A DNA stretch of 64,000 bases from Hyphobacterium sp. CCMP332 (lineage in GTDB: Bacteria; Bacteroidota; Bacteroidia; Cytophagales; CCMP332). Position 1 is the first letter of the stretch. Each line of letters begins with the position of its first letter. This document shows positions 36,432-45,500 of the stretch, piece by piece. A program made the translations under genes and the position numbers. The DNA is taken from assembly GCA_014323545.1 (NCBI GenBank), contig CP058647.1, forward strand, positions 124,001 through 188,000, read 5' to 3'. Under the pieces are notes generated by a model. It worked only from the letters and a program-made list of their open reading frames with translations, had not been told where the DNA came from and did no database searches.

Positions 36432-37724
36432 ATGGATCAAATGGCGAGCGTTAAGTGTAGAGAAATAATTAAAGTGAAAACGATAACAGTATTATTCATT
36501 TTATTTCTCTCACTTGTAAGCAGTGCCCAGCAGCACAGAAGCGGCTATATATATACTGAAATCGCCAATAAAATAGCGGTAATGCCAGGCGACAGCGGCA
36601 ATCATTTTGTACAGGTTGATTCATCTGATTTAAAAACCTGGGGACGCAGCTTACTTGACTTGCTAAGCGGAAATATTTCGCAGGCAGCTCTGAGAGCGGA
36701 TTCCATTGCTTATAACCTCATTGATTTTACCGACACTTTTGATATTCCAAATCGTCAGTATTATATTTTAGAAACGGCAGATTCAAATTATTGGGGTTCT
36801 TATGTTTTTAATCCCAATTATTGCCGCAGTCTTGTCATTCAGTCGCCACATGCCATAAGAGATATCAATACCGGTTTGCAAGGGCTGCATGTTTTTCAAA
36901 AGACGGAAGCTATGTTTTTTATGGTCAATGGTACCCATCGATGCAATAGCAGTACTTTTTCCAGTTGCAGCGGAACCACCTCGAGCTGCTCGGGAGGAGC
37001 CGGTTCCGAGCCCTACAGAATTTCCGATTTGGCGCATAATACCATGTCGCTGTTTCAAAAAACAACTGAAGTCCTATTAAACACCTTTAGCCATACCTAT
37101 TTTATACAATTGCACGGTTTCTCAAAACAGAGCAGCGATCCCTATGTCATTTTAAGCAATGGTACAGATAAAAGTCCCACATTAGATTTTATGCCAATAT
37201 TAAAAAACGAACTCTTACTTCAGGATCCGGTATTGACCTTTAAAATTGCTCATATTGATACCAGTTGGACACGATTGAGAGGATTCTGGAATACACAGGG
37301 CAGACTTATTAATGGAGAGACAGACCCATGTATGCAAAATGCTACACGCAGCAATGGGCGTTTTTTTCATATTGAACAAGAACGGATTCGTTTGAGAGAT
37401 GATGTTAATGCATGGAATAAAATGGCCAATGCCCTGCAAAATACATTTAATTGCTCACCGGCATTGCTTCGTAGCAATGCTAAAAAAGAAATGCCTGTGA
37501 TTTACCCAAATCCGACAAGAGATTTTTTGGTTATACAATTCGAAGAACAAAGAGAAGACATGGTATATTTTGAAATTTTTGATGTCAATGGTTTTATAGT
37601 GAAGTCTGTTATGATAAATCAAAAGTCAGCTAAAATTGATGTATCCGCGCTAGACCCTTCTTTGTATTTTTATTCGGTTAAAAGCAATTCAAGTCTCTTC
37701 AGAGGTAAATTTGTAATTCAGTAA
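36432..37724 (+). CDS. T9SS-sorted secreted protein, possible metal-dependent hydrolase
   Basis: Protein of 430 residues. The signal peptide (VKTITVLFILFLSLVSSAQ) begins 14 codons after ATG 36432, so a GTG start at 36474 is also possible. The C-terminal about 75 residues are a type A T9SS sorting domain (IYPNPTRDFLVIQF ... SALDPSLYFYSVKSN). The middle contains PHAIRDINTGLQGLHVF, NGTHRCN with a Ser/Cys-rich loop, HNTMSLFQ and FIQLHGF. Spaced H, N and D residues resemble N-formylglutamate-amidohydrolase-like metalloenzymes, but this is a weak, motif-level resemblance. No operon partner. Confidence 0.65.
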   Translation: MDQMASVKCREIIKVKTITVLFILFLSLVSSAQQHRSGYIYTEIANKIAVMPGDSGNHFVQVDSSDLKTWGRSLLDLLSGNISQAALRADSIAYNLIDFTDTFDIPNRQYYILETADSNYWGSYVFNPNYCRSLVIQSPHAIRDINTGLQGLHVFQKTEAMFFMVNGTHRCNSSTFSSCSGTTSSCSGGAGSEPYRISDLAHNTMSLFQKTTEVLLNTFSHTYFIQLHGFSKQSSDPYVILSNGTDKSPTLDFMPILKNELLLQDPVLTFKIAHIDTSWTRLRGFWNTQGRLINGETDPCMQNATRSNGRFFHIEQERIRLRDDVNAWNKMANALQNTFNCSPALLRSNAKKEMPVIYPNPTRDFLVIQFEEQREDMVYFEIFDVNGFIVKSVMINQKSAKIDVSALDPSLYFYSVKSNSSLFRGKFVIQ

Positions 37725-37768
37725 TTACACAGGTATAATATTTTTTACTATGGAAGATTTAAAACAAA

Positions 37769-37796
37769 AAAATCCCGATTTTTAAACCGGGATTTT
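37769..37796. terminator. Bidirectional rho-independent terminator
   Basis: Stem AAAATCCCG / CGGGATTTT of 9 bp with a 10-nt loop, flanked by A and T runs, between the convergent T9SS gene and the small exported gene at 37823-38188. Confidence 0.85.
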
Positions 37797-37822
37797 GTAA
37801 GAGAGGCAGTAATTAATAGCCT

Positions 37823-38188
37823 TTAATAGAGGTTCAAAATATAAAGGTCTTGTTTATTAAATTGCCCCTCTCTTAGCGCGCTTGTTTTTACCAATTTATC
37901 ATTGATATAGACGGCAATAGAATAATCGCCAAACCTCGCCTTTTTAAAATCATAGCTTTTGCTAATTAATCCCTGCTTATTGGAAATTTCATCTTCGAGA
38001 ATCAGCTCCTTATTATTCCTTTTAATAAGAATTCTTAAGGTGTCATTAGAATCCAGTTCTGTTTTTAAATTGATCATATGATTGGCATTTTCACGGATTA
38101 GTACCCGGTTCAATCCATTATTGGCCAATGCCAGATTTGCAGTAAAAGTGAAAGCGATAATTGCGAAAAATAATTTAAACGTTCTCAT
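37823..38188 (-). CDS. Small exported protein, possibly a T9SS-like beta domain
   Basis: Protein of 121 residues with a signal peptide (cleavage after ALA or AN near residue 22). The mature part is predicted as beta strands: NHMINLKTELDSNDTLRILIKRNNKEL, SYDFKKARFGDYSIAVYINDKLV, similar in layout to the short Ig-like domains of exported Bacteroidota proteins. I cannot assign a function. It is a single gene, convergent with the T9SS gene across a terminator, and upstream of a divergent beta-barrel gene. Confidence 0.6.
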   Translation of the reverse strand: MRTFKLFFAIIAFTFTANLALANNGLNRVLIRENANHMINLKTELDSNDTLRILIKRNNKELILEDEISNKQGLISKSYDFKKARFGDYSIAVYINDKLVKTSALREGQFNKQDLYILNLY

Positions 38189-38378
38189 GTGTTTTTAATT
38201 TTTAATTGATGCTTGCAAAGCTCCGGTGAAATGCTCTTTGGCCTTTAACAGCCATCATTCAAAAAGTAAAAACTTTGGATCAGGGCTGTCAATTTTGCGT
38301 CAGGCCTAACAATTATGCGTCAAATGCGCTGATTTTGAGCAAATTCCTGATTTGTTATCTTTATAGAAAAAAAAGGTT

Positions 38379-39026
38379 ATGAAACTATTGATATCCACTC
38401 TCTTAGTAATTTTTATTTCTTTCGCTGCTCAGTCACAGGCCCTGCAAAAGGGGAATATCGATGTTCATGCCGGTGTAGGGTTTGGCGTTTATAATTTTAC
38501 CATAAAAAGCTTTGAAACCGAAAATGCTGATGCAGTACCGGGCCTGACAAATTTAGGAGCCTCTTATCGTATCAGCGATGCTTTTTCATTGGGCCTGGAT
38601 TATGAAAGAAACGGTTTTGTCACCGATGCCGATTCAAACGAACAAGTGGTATCACAAAATTTTGGAATTACCGCAGGCTATAGTTTGGTCAATTCTGATA
38701 AAAATGTGTTGACGCCATTTTTTACAATCGGAGCCACAAGGCTAAAATTTGAAAATTTTGACAATCAGGATTATGTGACGGCAAATGGGCTACAACTTCA
38801 ATTTGGCCTGGCCTGGAATCATTATTTTGGAGAGCGGTTCGGCATGTTCATCAATGCATCTGTCCCCTATTACTCTTATAGCAAATTTAAAAGCTCCAAT
38901 GGCGATGTATACGAGGAAAGCCGGGTCGTCAATGATAGTCAGGGCAATCCTGTGGTGGAGACGCGTGTGGTGGATGGTTATATGACCGGTGTAAATATAA
39001 GACTGGGACTGGCTTTGAAATTGTGA
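38379..39026 (+). CDS. Outer-membrane beta-barrel protein
   Basis: Protein of 215 residues with a signal peptide (MKLLISTLLVIFISFAAQSQA) and an eight-strand-like barrel pattern (GNIDVHAGVGFGVYNFTI, LTNLGASYRISDAFSLGLDYER, NFGITAGYSLVN, TPFFTIGATRLKF, LQLQFGLAWNHYFGERFGMFINASVPYYSY, GVNIRLGLALKL), the OmpA/OmpW-like porin group. Two TGCGTCA copies lie in the upstream region (near 38297 and 38319) and might be regulatory. It is followed by a GC-rich hairpin module and a dispersed repeat. Confidence 0.78.
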   Translation: MKLLISTLLVIFISFAAQSQALQKGNIDVHAGVGFGVYNFTIKSFETENADAVPGLTNLGASYRISDAFSLGLDYERNGFVTDADSNEQVVSQNFGITAGYSLVNSDKNVLTPFFTIGATRLKFENFDNQDYVTANGLQLQFGLAWNHYFGERFGMFINASVPYYSYSKFKSSNGDVYEESRVVNDSQGNPVVETRVVDGYMTGVNIRLGLALKL

Positions 39027-39046
39027 GAAACAAAATAATATAACTG

Positions 39047-39143
39047 CCCCCACACTTGTCCTCGCCTTCATGCCATGCTTTGGCTCAACCTTCGGCAGCT
39101 AAACCCGCCTGCGGCGGGTAAACCGGACAGGCAGGGAGTAAAC
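39047..39143. repeat. GC-rich hairpin module, copy 1
   Basis: A region of about 95 bp beginning CCCCACAC and GTCCTCGCC, containing the perfect hairpin ACCCGCC-TGC-GGCGGGT (39103-39119) and a following GACAGGCAGGG. A similar module is found at 54921-55025, also directly before a copy of the 195-bp repeat. The base composition differs strongly from the AT-rich surroundings. Confidence 0.6.
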
Positions 39144-39168
39144 TTAAGGTCTGCAAAACAATTGAATT

Positions 39169-39363
39169 CGTCATTCCAAGACGATCGAACCCGAAAGTCT
39201 CGTAGAGTGATTCGGGGAGGAAGTTCTTGGAATCTCTTTCCTGAAAATATTAAATAGTGTGAATTATTTGACTAAAACAGCTATGGTCAAACTGATATGG
39301 CATGGATAATATTTACCTTCTTTGTCAATCAGCGTCTCTGTTAGATGACGCTGATGGCGGAAA
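39169..39363. repeat. Dispersed 195-bp repeat, copy A
   Basis: First of five plus-oriented copies. The left part is a long interrupted hairpin: ATTCCAAGA at 39173 pairs with TCTTGGAAT ending at 39233, enclosing CCCGAA/TTCGGG and CTC/GAG around a GTA loop. The right end carries a second hairpin, CAGCGTC / GACGCTG. In this copy the open frame present in the other copies is closed by a TAA. The rest of 39027-39418 holds the GC-rich module and no gene that I can see. Confidence 0.8.
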
Positions 39364-39418
39364 GTTCGCCCTCCTCAGCCTCGACTGACGAGGAACTGTA
39401 TAAAGTTTGATGTTAATT

Positions 39419-41800
39419 TTAATCTTTAATAAATTTAAATGAATAAGTTTGATTAGTACTTTCTAAAATTCCAATAAACAAACCTGTCTGCAATGATGAG
39501 GTATTGAGACTAAGTGAATTTAGATTAGTATTCATAATTTCTTTTCCAGATAAATCAATAATTCGTAACCGTATTGGTGTTTCGTTTTTAGGGAGCGTGA
39601 AATTTAATGTATTTATTACAGGGTTTGGGTAAATGACTAGTGAATTTTCAATTTTCGATTCATCGGAGATAGAGCTAACGCTACCATTAACAATAAGTAT
39701 TTTGCTTAATTCAAAGGGATTTTCTGGAAATGTATAAATGACTGAAATATTAGGAATGAATGGATCGAAAGAATATAAGGCTGGTCTTGCTGCTGAATTC
39801 ATATCATCCGCAAAACTCCAAATTTTCCCATCAAAATAAGCTTCTTGATAAGTTAACGATGTTCTTAAACCATAATTAAACATTTCAGAACTTTCTAAAT
39901 ATGAATTGCCTGTTTTGTCTATTGAATATCTAATACCATTTGAATTAGTACCACCACTCCCATTTAAACCAAAAATTGAATTATTAATTACCGTTATAAA
40001 AGGTGAAATATTATTGCCGGCATAGTTATGATTAGTCTGCAGATTGTTAGTCCCTAAGTCAAACTCAATTAATGATGATGAGGAAAATGAACTTGCAATA
40101 CCAAATATGGAATTATTAATTAATTTCATTTGGTAAACTGTTTGATTGTTAGGTAAATTAAAACTGTGTAATATAGATGTATTCCAGTTAGTGGTATCAA
40201 TCTCAATTATAGCACCATGATTATTTAAAGCACCATACCATGAGTTAAAGTATATTTTTTGACCATGAAAATTCGGAGCAGACAAAAAAATTCCGGTATT
40301 AGAATCTAAGTGTTTTATGATTTGAATACTTTCATCGTTCATAGAGTAACGGAATATATAGCCCTTGTTAAAACTTCCGCCTATAGTTGTAGAGCCGTAA
40401 ATATAATCTCCATTCGCACCTATATTATCATTGAGATTACTAGGAATATTATTTGACTCTGGGCAGTATAAAATTTCAATATTTGAAAAACCTGTATCAG
40501 TCTTGCATAAGCAGCCATTATTTCCTTTACCATTTTCGGTAGTTGCAAAAATCAATTCCGAACCAATCTGAAGCAAACCTTGAAAATTTCTTTGACCATA
40601 ATAATTATGAAATTTATGAGCGGTATCAATTTGGATATTGTTATCAATCTTCATAAAGTCTGAACAATTCCCAATTTTAATTTCTGAATAATATAATTCA
40701 TCATTAATTAAGGACAATCCACTTTCGGAATTTTCTATACTGTCAAGAATCTGAAAACTATTACCCAATGTATCGAGGGAATATACGAATCCATCAAAGC
40801 TCCAATCAGGTGAAGTGGAACCGTAGATAAATCCGTTTCTATATGCAATATCATATTCCGGTCGATTATGCCCTGAACTATCAAAATGATGAATTACATT
40901 CAGTGAATTATTACTTAGACTGAATTTAAATACACTTCCATAACCGAATTGCCCACCATCTTTGCAAGTTCCGAATAAATTTGAACCAATTTTTAACATG
41001 TTTGATGATGGATTTAGACCGTTCAATGATGTGAAGGAGTGAACCACATTTGAGCTATCAAGCAACAAGTCATAATAGGAAATTGTACCGGGGTTATTCA
41101 AATCTCCTTTTGTAGCAAACCAAAGTTTATCTCCATCCAATAATAAATTACCATAAGGAATTCTTCCGGGAATTGAAGGCCCAAAATTCAATACCGTGGT
41201 AAAATTATTCGTGTTAATTTCAAACTCATTGATTTGGCCTAATCCATTTTGACCTCCATCAATTGAAAGCAAATATATCTTTCCATTATAGACTGTCATA
41301 TCGCCATCTCTCATGTTTCGCGTATTGGTAAAATGATGATGAATAGTCAATTGTTTAGTAAAAGTATCAACGGAAAATAAAGTGCCTGAACCATTTTGTC
41401 CTCCTGAGGTTGTAGCTCCCCAAATTTCCCCACCGATCTGTAACAATCTTGGACCCCGGAAAAAAGCAGTGCCAATCTGATCTTTAAATGATATTACTTT
41501 TTTAGAAAATTGATCTCCAGGTTTGTACGAAAATAAGACTCCTTCATTCGAATCACCACCTCTCGCCATACCCCAATATTTTCCATTTAACCAAATAGGG
41601 TTTTCGTATAAATTAAAAGACTGATTTGTATTAAATAGTTTTTGAAAATTACTTCCATCCGTATCAAGTGAATAAAAATAATTTTCACTAAATACACTAC
41701 TATAATAGCCTATTATAGTTTTCGTTTGAGCAACTGAATTGATGTAATAAAGGGTGAACGTGATTAAAAGTATTAGAGATTTAATAATTGTAGTTTTCAT
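39419..41800 (-). CDS. T9SS-sorted secreted protein with GloVer-type tandem repeats
   Basis: Protein of 793 residues with a signal peptide (to about residue 25) and at least ten degenerate repeats of the form G-x-x-x-x-G-G-x-x-G-x-G-x-x-F/Y-x-x, e.g. IWGATTSGGQNGSGTLFSVD, LFGTCKDGGQFGYGSVFKFS, IYGSTTIGGSFNKGYIFRYS. This corresponds to the repeat called GloVer (TIGR03803 as I recall), likely blades of a beta-propeller. The C-terminal about 75 residues are a type A T9SS sorting domain (VIYPNPVINTLNFTLP ... LSLNTSSLQTGLFIGIL). It is expected on the cell surface or released. Function unknown. Confidence 0.82.
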   Translation of the reverse strand: MKTTIIKSLILLITFTLYYINSVAQTKTIIGYYSSVFSENYFYSLDTDGSNFQKLFNTNQSFNLYENPIWLNGKYWGMARGGDSNEGVLFSYKPGDQFSKKVISFKDQIGTAFFRGPRLLQIGGEIWGATTSGGQNGSGTLFSVDTFTKQLTIHHHFTNTRNMRDGDMTVYNGKIYLLSIDGGQNGLGQINEFEINTNNFTTVLNFGPSIPGRIPYGNLLLDGDKLWFATKGDLNNPGTISYYDLLLDSSNVVHSFTSLNGLNPSSNMLKIGSNLFGTCKDGGQFGYGSVFKFSLSNNSLNVIHHFDSSGHNRPEYDIAYRNGFIYGSTSPDWSFDGFVYSLDTLGNSFQILDSIENSESGLSLINDELYYSEIKIGNCSDFMKIDNNIQIDTAHKFHNYYGQRNFQGLLQIGSELIFATTENGKGNNGCLCKTDTGFSNIEILYCPESNNIPSNLNDNIGANGDYIYGSTTIGGSFNKGYIFRYSMNDESIQIIKHLDSNTGIFLSAPNFHGQKIYFNSWYGALNNHGAIIEIDTTNWNTSILHSFNLPNNQTVYQMKLINNSIFGIASSFSSSSLIEFDLGTNNLQTNHNYAGNNISPFITVINNSIFGLNGSGGTNSNGIRYSIDKTGNSYLESSEMFNYGLRTSLTYQEAYFDGKIWSFADDMNSAARPALYSFDPFIPNISVIYTFPENPFELSKILIVNGSVSSISDESKIENSLVIYPNPVINTLNFTLPKNETPIRLRIIDLSGKEIMNTNLNSLSLNTSSLQTGLFIGILESTNQTYSFKFIKD

Positions 41801-42506
41801 AAAAATGGGAGGCCAATAAAACTGCGAATTTATAAATTAATAATTGATTTAATTGATATTTTCTTTATGCGAACCTTGAGCTTCATGGCATCCATTCAAT
41901 GCAGAAGCATGAGATAGTATGGCATGGATCAATTTAAACGAGGAGATTGAATTAAAGAAAAAATACTAATTAGGCAGACCCATTCACACAAACCTCAAGT
42001 CAACCTGATGTATGGACCAGATTTGAAAAACTCTTCGAGTTTTTCAGTGAGCTCCAGAAATCTCATCCTAAATAAGAAAATGCTACCTATAATCCGTCAT
42101 TCCAAGACGATCGAACCCGAAAGTCTCGTAGAGTACTTCGGGGAGGGAGTTCTTGGAATCTCTTTACTGAAACTACTAATTAATATCGATAAATTGACTA
42201 AAACAGCTATGGCAAAACCGATATGGCATGGAAGATATTTAGCTTCTTTGTCAATCAGCGTCTCTGTTAGATGAACTAAATCAACCAATTTTTTAATGAT
42301 TAACAAATACCCATGCTTGGGTATTGCGATTTAGGATCAAAAAAAAGCACTTTAGTATTCAGACTAGGAATATCCCTAATAAATCGTTCATATTTCCTTT
42401 TAGACCGGGTTATTTGGGAGATCCGGTATTGTAATTTTTTATTTAAAGTCTGCATGTAAAAAATTATATTTATGTATGTTTTGAGATATAGAATAAATAC
42501 CTTCAA
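41801..42506. other. 706-nt intergenic region with hairpins and repeat copy B
   Basis: Divergent region between a T9SS gene and the alpha-2-macroglobulin gene. It contains a perfect 9-bp hairpin GAAAAACTC-TTC-GAGTTTTTC at 42025-42045, the repeat copy at 42095-42274, and a perfect 8-bp hairpin AATACCCA / TGGGTATT at 42306-42325. Short open frames on the minus strand here come from the repeat and are not convincing genes. The last about 170 nt presumably hold the promoter of the downstream gene. Confidence 0.6.
42095..42274. repeat. Dispersed 195-bp repeat, copy B (right end missing)
   Basis: Same element as copy A, with the long ATTCCAAGA ... TCTTGGAAT hairpin. It stops after GTTAGATGA, lacking the CGCTGATGGCGG end, so the second hairpin is incomplete. 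The 17 nt at 42077-42093 (AAAATGCTACCTATAAT) also precede copy C, so these two share a longer left end. The minus-strand frame ending LSGSIVLE is open here. Confidence 0.8.
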
Positions 42507-45500
42507 ATGAAACCTCCGATCTACAATTCCCTCCGACAATTTATACTATTAATTCTTTGCTTTCTGGCCTTAATTTCCTGCAGGAAAAGTGAATCTGACA
42601 AGCACCTGATTGTAGATGCAGGTTTTGGTGATTATGTGAGTGCTTTTAGCTCCGGAATAGTTAGCAGTCGATCAAATGTAAAAATTGTATTGGCACAACC
42701 AGTCAGCAACATCCGGGAGGGTCAAATACTCAAAGAGGGAATTATTACATTAAAACCCTCTGTAGACGGACAAGCGGTGTGGTTAGATAATCAAAGCATT
42801 GAATTCAGACCCACAAACAAATTGCGTTCGGGAGAAACGTATAAAGTAGAATTTAAGCTCTCAGAAATCATGGAGGTAGAAGAAAAATTCGAAACCATGA
42901 CTTTTGCTTTTACAGTAATCCGACAAAATCTGTATGTATCAATCGATAAACTAAAAACAGCGGATATTAATGACCTTACTAAGCAGGAAATGTATGGAAC
43001 TTTACGCACGAATGATATCGCCCTAAATGCTGAAATTGAAAAGTGCTTATCTGCAAGCCAGGGAAACAGCAAGCTCATCATCAATTGGATACATCAAAAA
43101 GATTCCAAGATTCATAAATTTATTATAATAAACATTGAAAGAGGCAATTCAGAGAGCTTTGTAAAATTAAAATGGAATGGGGAGGCATTGGGAATAGATA
43201 CAAAATCTCAAAAGGAACAACGCATTCCGCCGCTTGGGGAATTTACTCTTATGCAAATCAGCACCCAAAGAGAGCCGGGATTGCATTTTAGCATCACCTT
43301 GTCCGATCCTATCAAGCAAAATCAGGATCTGACCGGATTGGTTTATCTCAAGTCTGGTAAAAATCTCCGATTAAAAATTGAAGAAAACGAAATCAAAGCC
43401 TTTCCGCTGAATGACTTGAGCAATACAGAAACCATTGTAATTGACAAAAGCATTGAAAACAGTCTGGGGCATCAATTGCAAGAGACTTATGAAAGGATTG
43501 TAGAATTTAAATTGGTAGAACCCGCTGTAGAACTGATTGGTGATGGCGTCATAATGCCCAGCTCAGGAAATATTACCTTTCCATTTAAAGCGGTCAATTT
43601 AAAAGCCATAAATCTCAGAATAATACAGATTTATGAAGATAATGTGCCTCAGTTTATGCAGGAAAACCAAATTGACGGTAGCAATCAATTGGCACGTGTA
43701 GGAAATTTAGTTTATGACGGTACGATCGATCTTATATCCGAAGAGCCCATTGACTACAGTATTTGGAACAATTTTTCAATTGACCTTTCCAACCTAATCC
43801 AACCACAAGCCGGGACGATTTACCGCATAATGATATCCTATGAACGTTATCAATCGCTGTATCCCTGCAGTTCCGAGGAGGAGATTAAGCCTATGAAGAA
43901 AAACAAATTGAATTTTGTAGATGGCCGCTCCTATTTTAGTCCAAATGATTGGTACGAAGGTTACATTGATTGGGATGAAAAAGACAATCCTTGCTCTGAA
44001 TCCTATTACAGATATTACAGCCGGGCCATTAGTGCAAATATCATCGCAAGCAATCTGGGAATACTTGCCAAAGAGAGCAGTGAGAATCACTTCAATGTAG
44101 TTGTCACCGACCTGAGAAATAGCGATGCAATATCCGGTACTCAAATTATTGCATTGGACTACCAAAATCAGGAAGTAGGCGAAGCAAAGACCAATAGTGA
44201 TGGATTAGCTCAGTTTAAAACCACAAGAAAGCCTTATTTATTGCTTGCAAAAAAAGGTGATCAAAAAGGATATTTAAGAGTGGATAATGGATCCGCACTT
44301 TCGGTAAGTCTTTTTGAAGTAGGTGGAGATGACATTAAAAAAGGAATCAAAGGATTTATTTACGGTGAACGTGACGTCTGGAGACCGGGTGATACCCTTC
44401 ATTTGACTTTTATGCTCGAAGATAAATTAAACGCTCTTCCGGAAACACATCCGATTGTATTGGAAATGTATGATCCAAAAGGAAAACTATATGAAAAACA
44501 GGTTAAAAACAAAGGGGTTAAAGGCCTTTACTATTTCAAAATTAAAACTGCACAAAGTGACATTACCGGTAATTGGCAAGTCAGGATAATGGTTGGAAAC
44601 AGCACCTTTTATAAATACTGCAAACTTGAAACCATCAAGCCCAACCGATTGAAAATCGATTTTAATTTTGATAAGATCCTGCATTCCAATAAAACTATTA
44701 AAACACGTTTAAATGCAAAATGGCTATATGGTTTACCGGGCGCCAACCTGAAAGCTGAGGTTGAATACAACCTGGCCAATTTGAAAACAACTTTTGAGGG
44801 TTATGAAAATTATCAATTCGACGATCGCTCAAAACGGTTTTACGATGCTGATGTAGACGAAGTCAGTGGCACCACTAATACTTTAGGAGATCTTGATTTT
44901 ACATTCCCGGTTCAAAAGCCCTATAATGCGCCTGGCATGCTGCAACTTAAATTTAGGACCAAGGTATTTGAACCCGGTGGTGATTTTTCACAGGACTTTT
45001 TAAGCATTCCTTATTCACCTTACAGGTCCTACGTAGGTTTAAAAGTGGATGCCGGACAAAACTGGATGAACGCATTAAATACCGAAGAAGAACAAGCCAT
45101 TTCTCTTGCTTCGGTGGACGAACACGGAAATCCGGTTAATTCAAGGGTAAAACTAAAAGTCTACAAATTGGGTTGGCGCTGGTGGTGGGAAGGCAATGGA
45201 AGCGATGAACTGACGCAATATATCAATGCCTATGATAAAGAACTGATAAAAGAAGACCTGATTGAAATATCCAATGGGAAATCAGCCTACGGATTAAAAT
45301 TTGATAAACCAGACTGGGGAAGGATGCTAATTGTCATAGAAGATATTGTTTCGGGGCATTCCGCTTCACAATTGGTATACGCAGACTTTCCCGGTTGGTG
45401 GAGTAGCGATGGCAGTGGTTCTGAGGCGGCATCCATGCTGGCCATTGAAGCGGGTAAAACCAAATACGATGTCGGTGAAAAAATAGATGTTTCAGTGCCT

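Noticed and set aside
39075-39257. 60-residue frame over the GC-rich module and repeat copy A
   Set aside because: Spans two non-coding repeat modules, is not open in the other copies and has no domain.
42300-42539. 79-residue minus-strand frame before the alpha-2-macroglobulin gene
   Set aside because: Overlaps the start of the convincing opposite-strand gene and a hairpin, with no recognisable domain or ribosome site.
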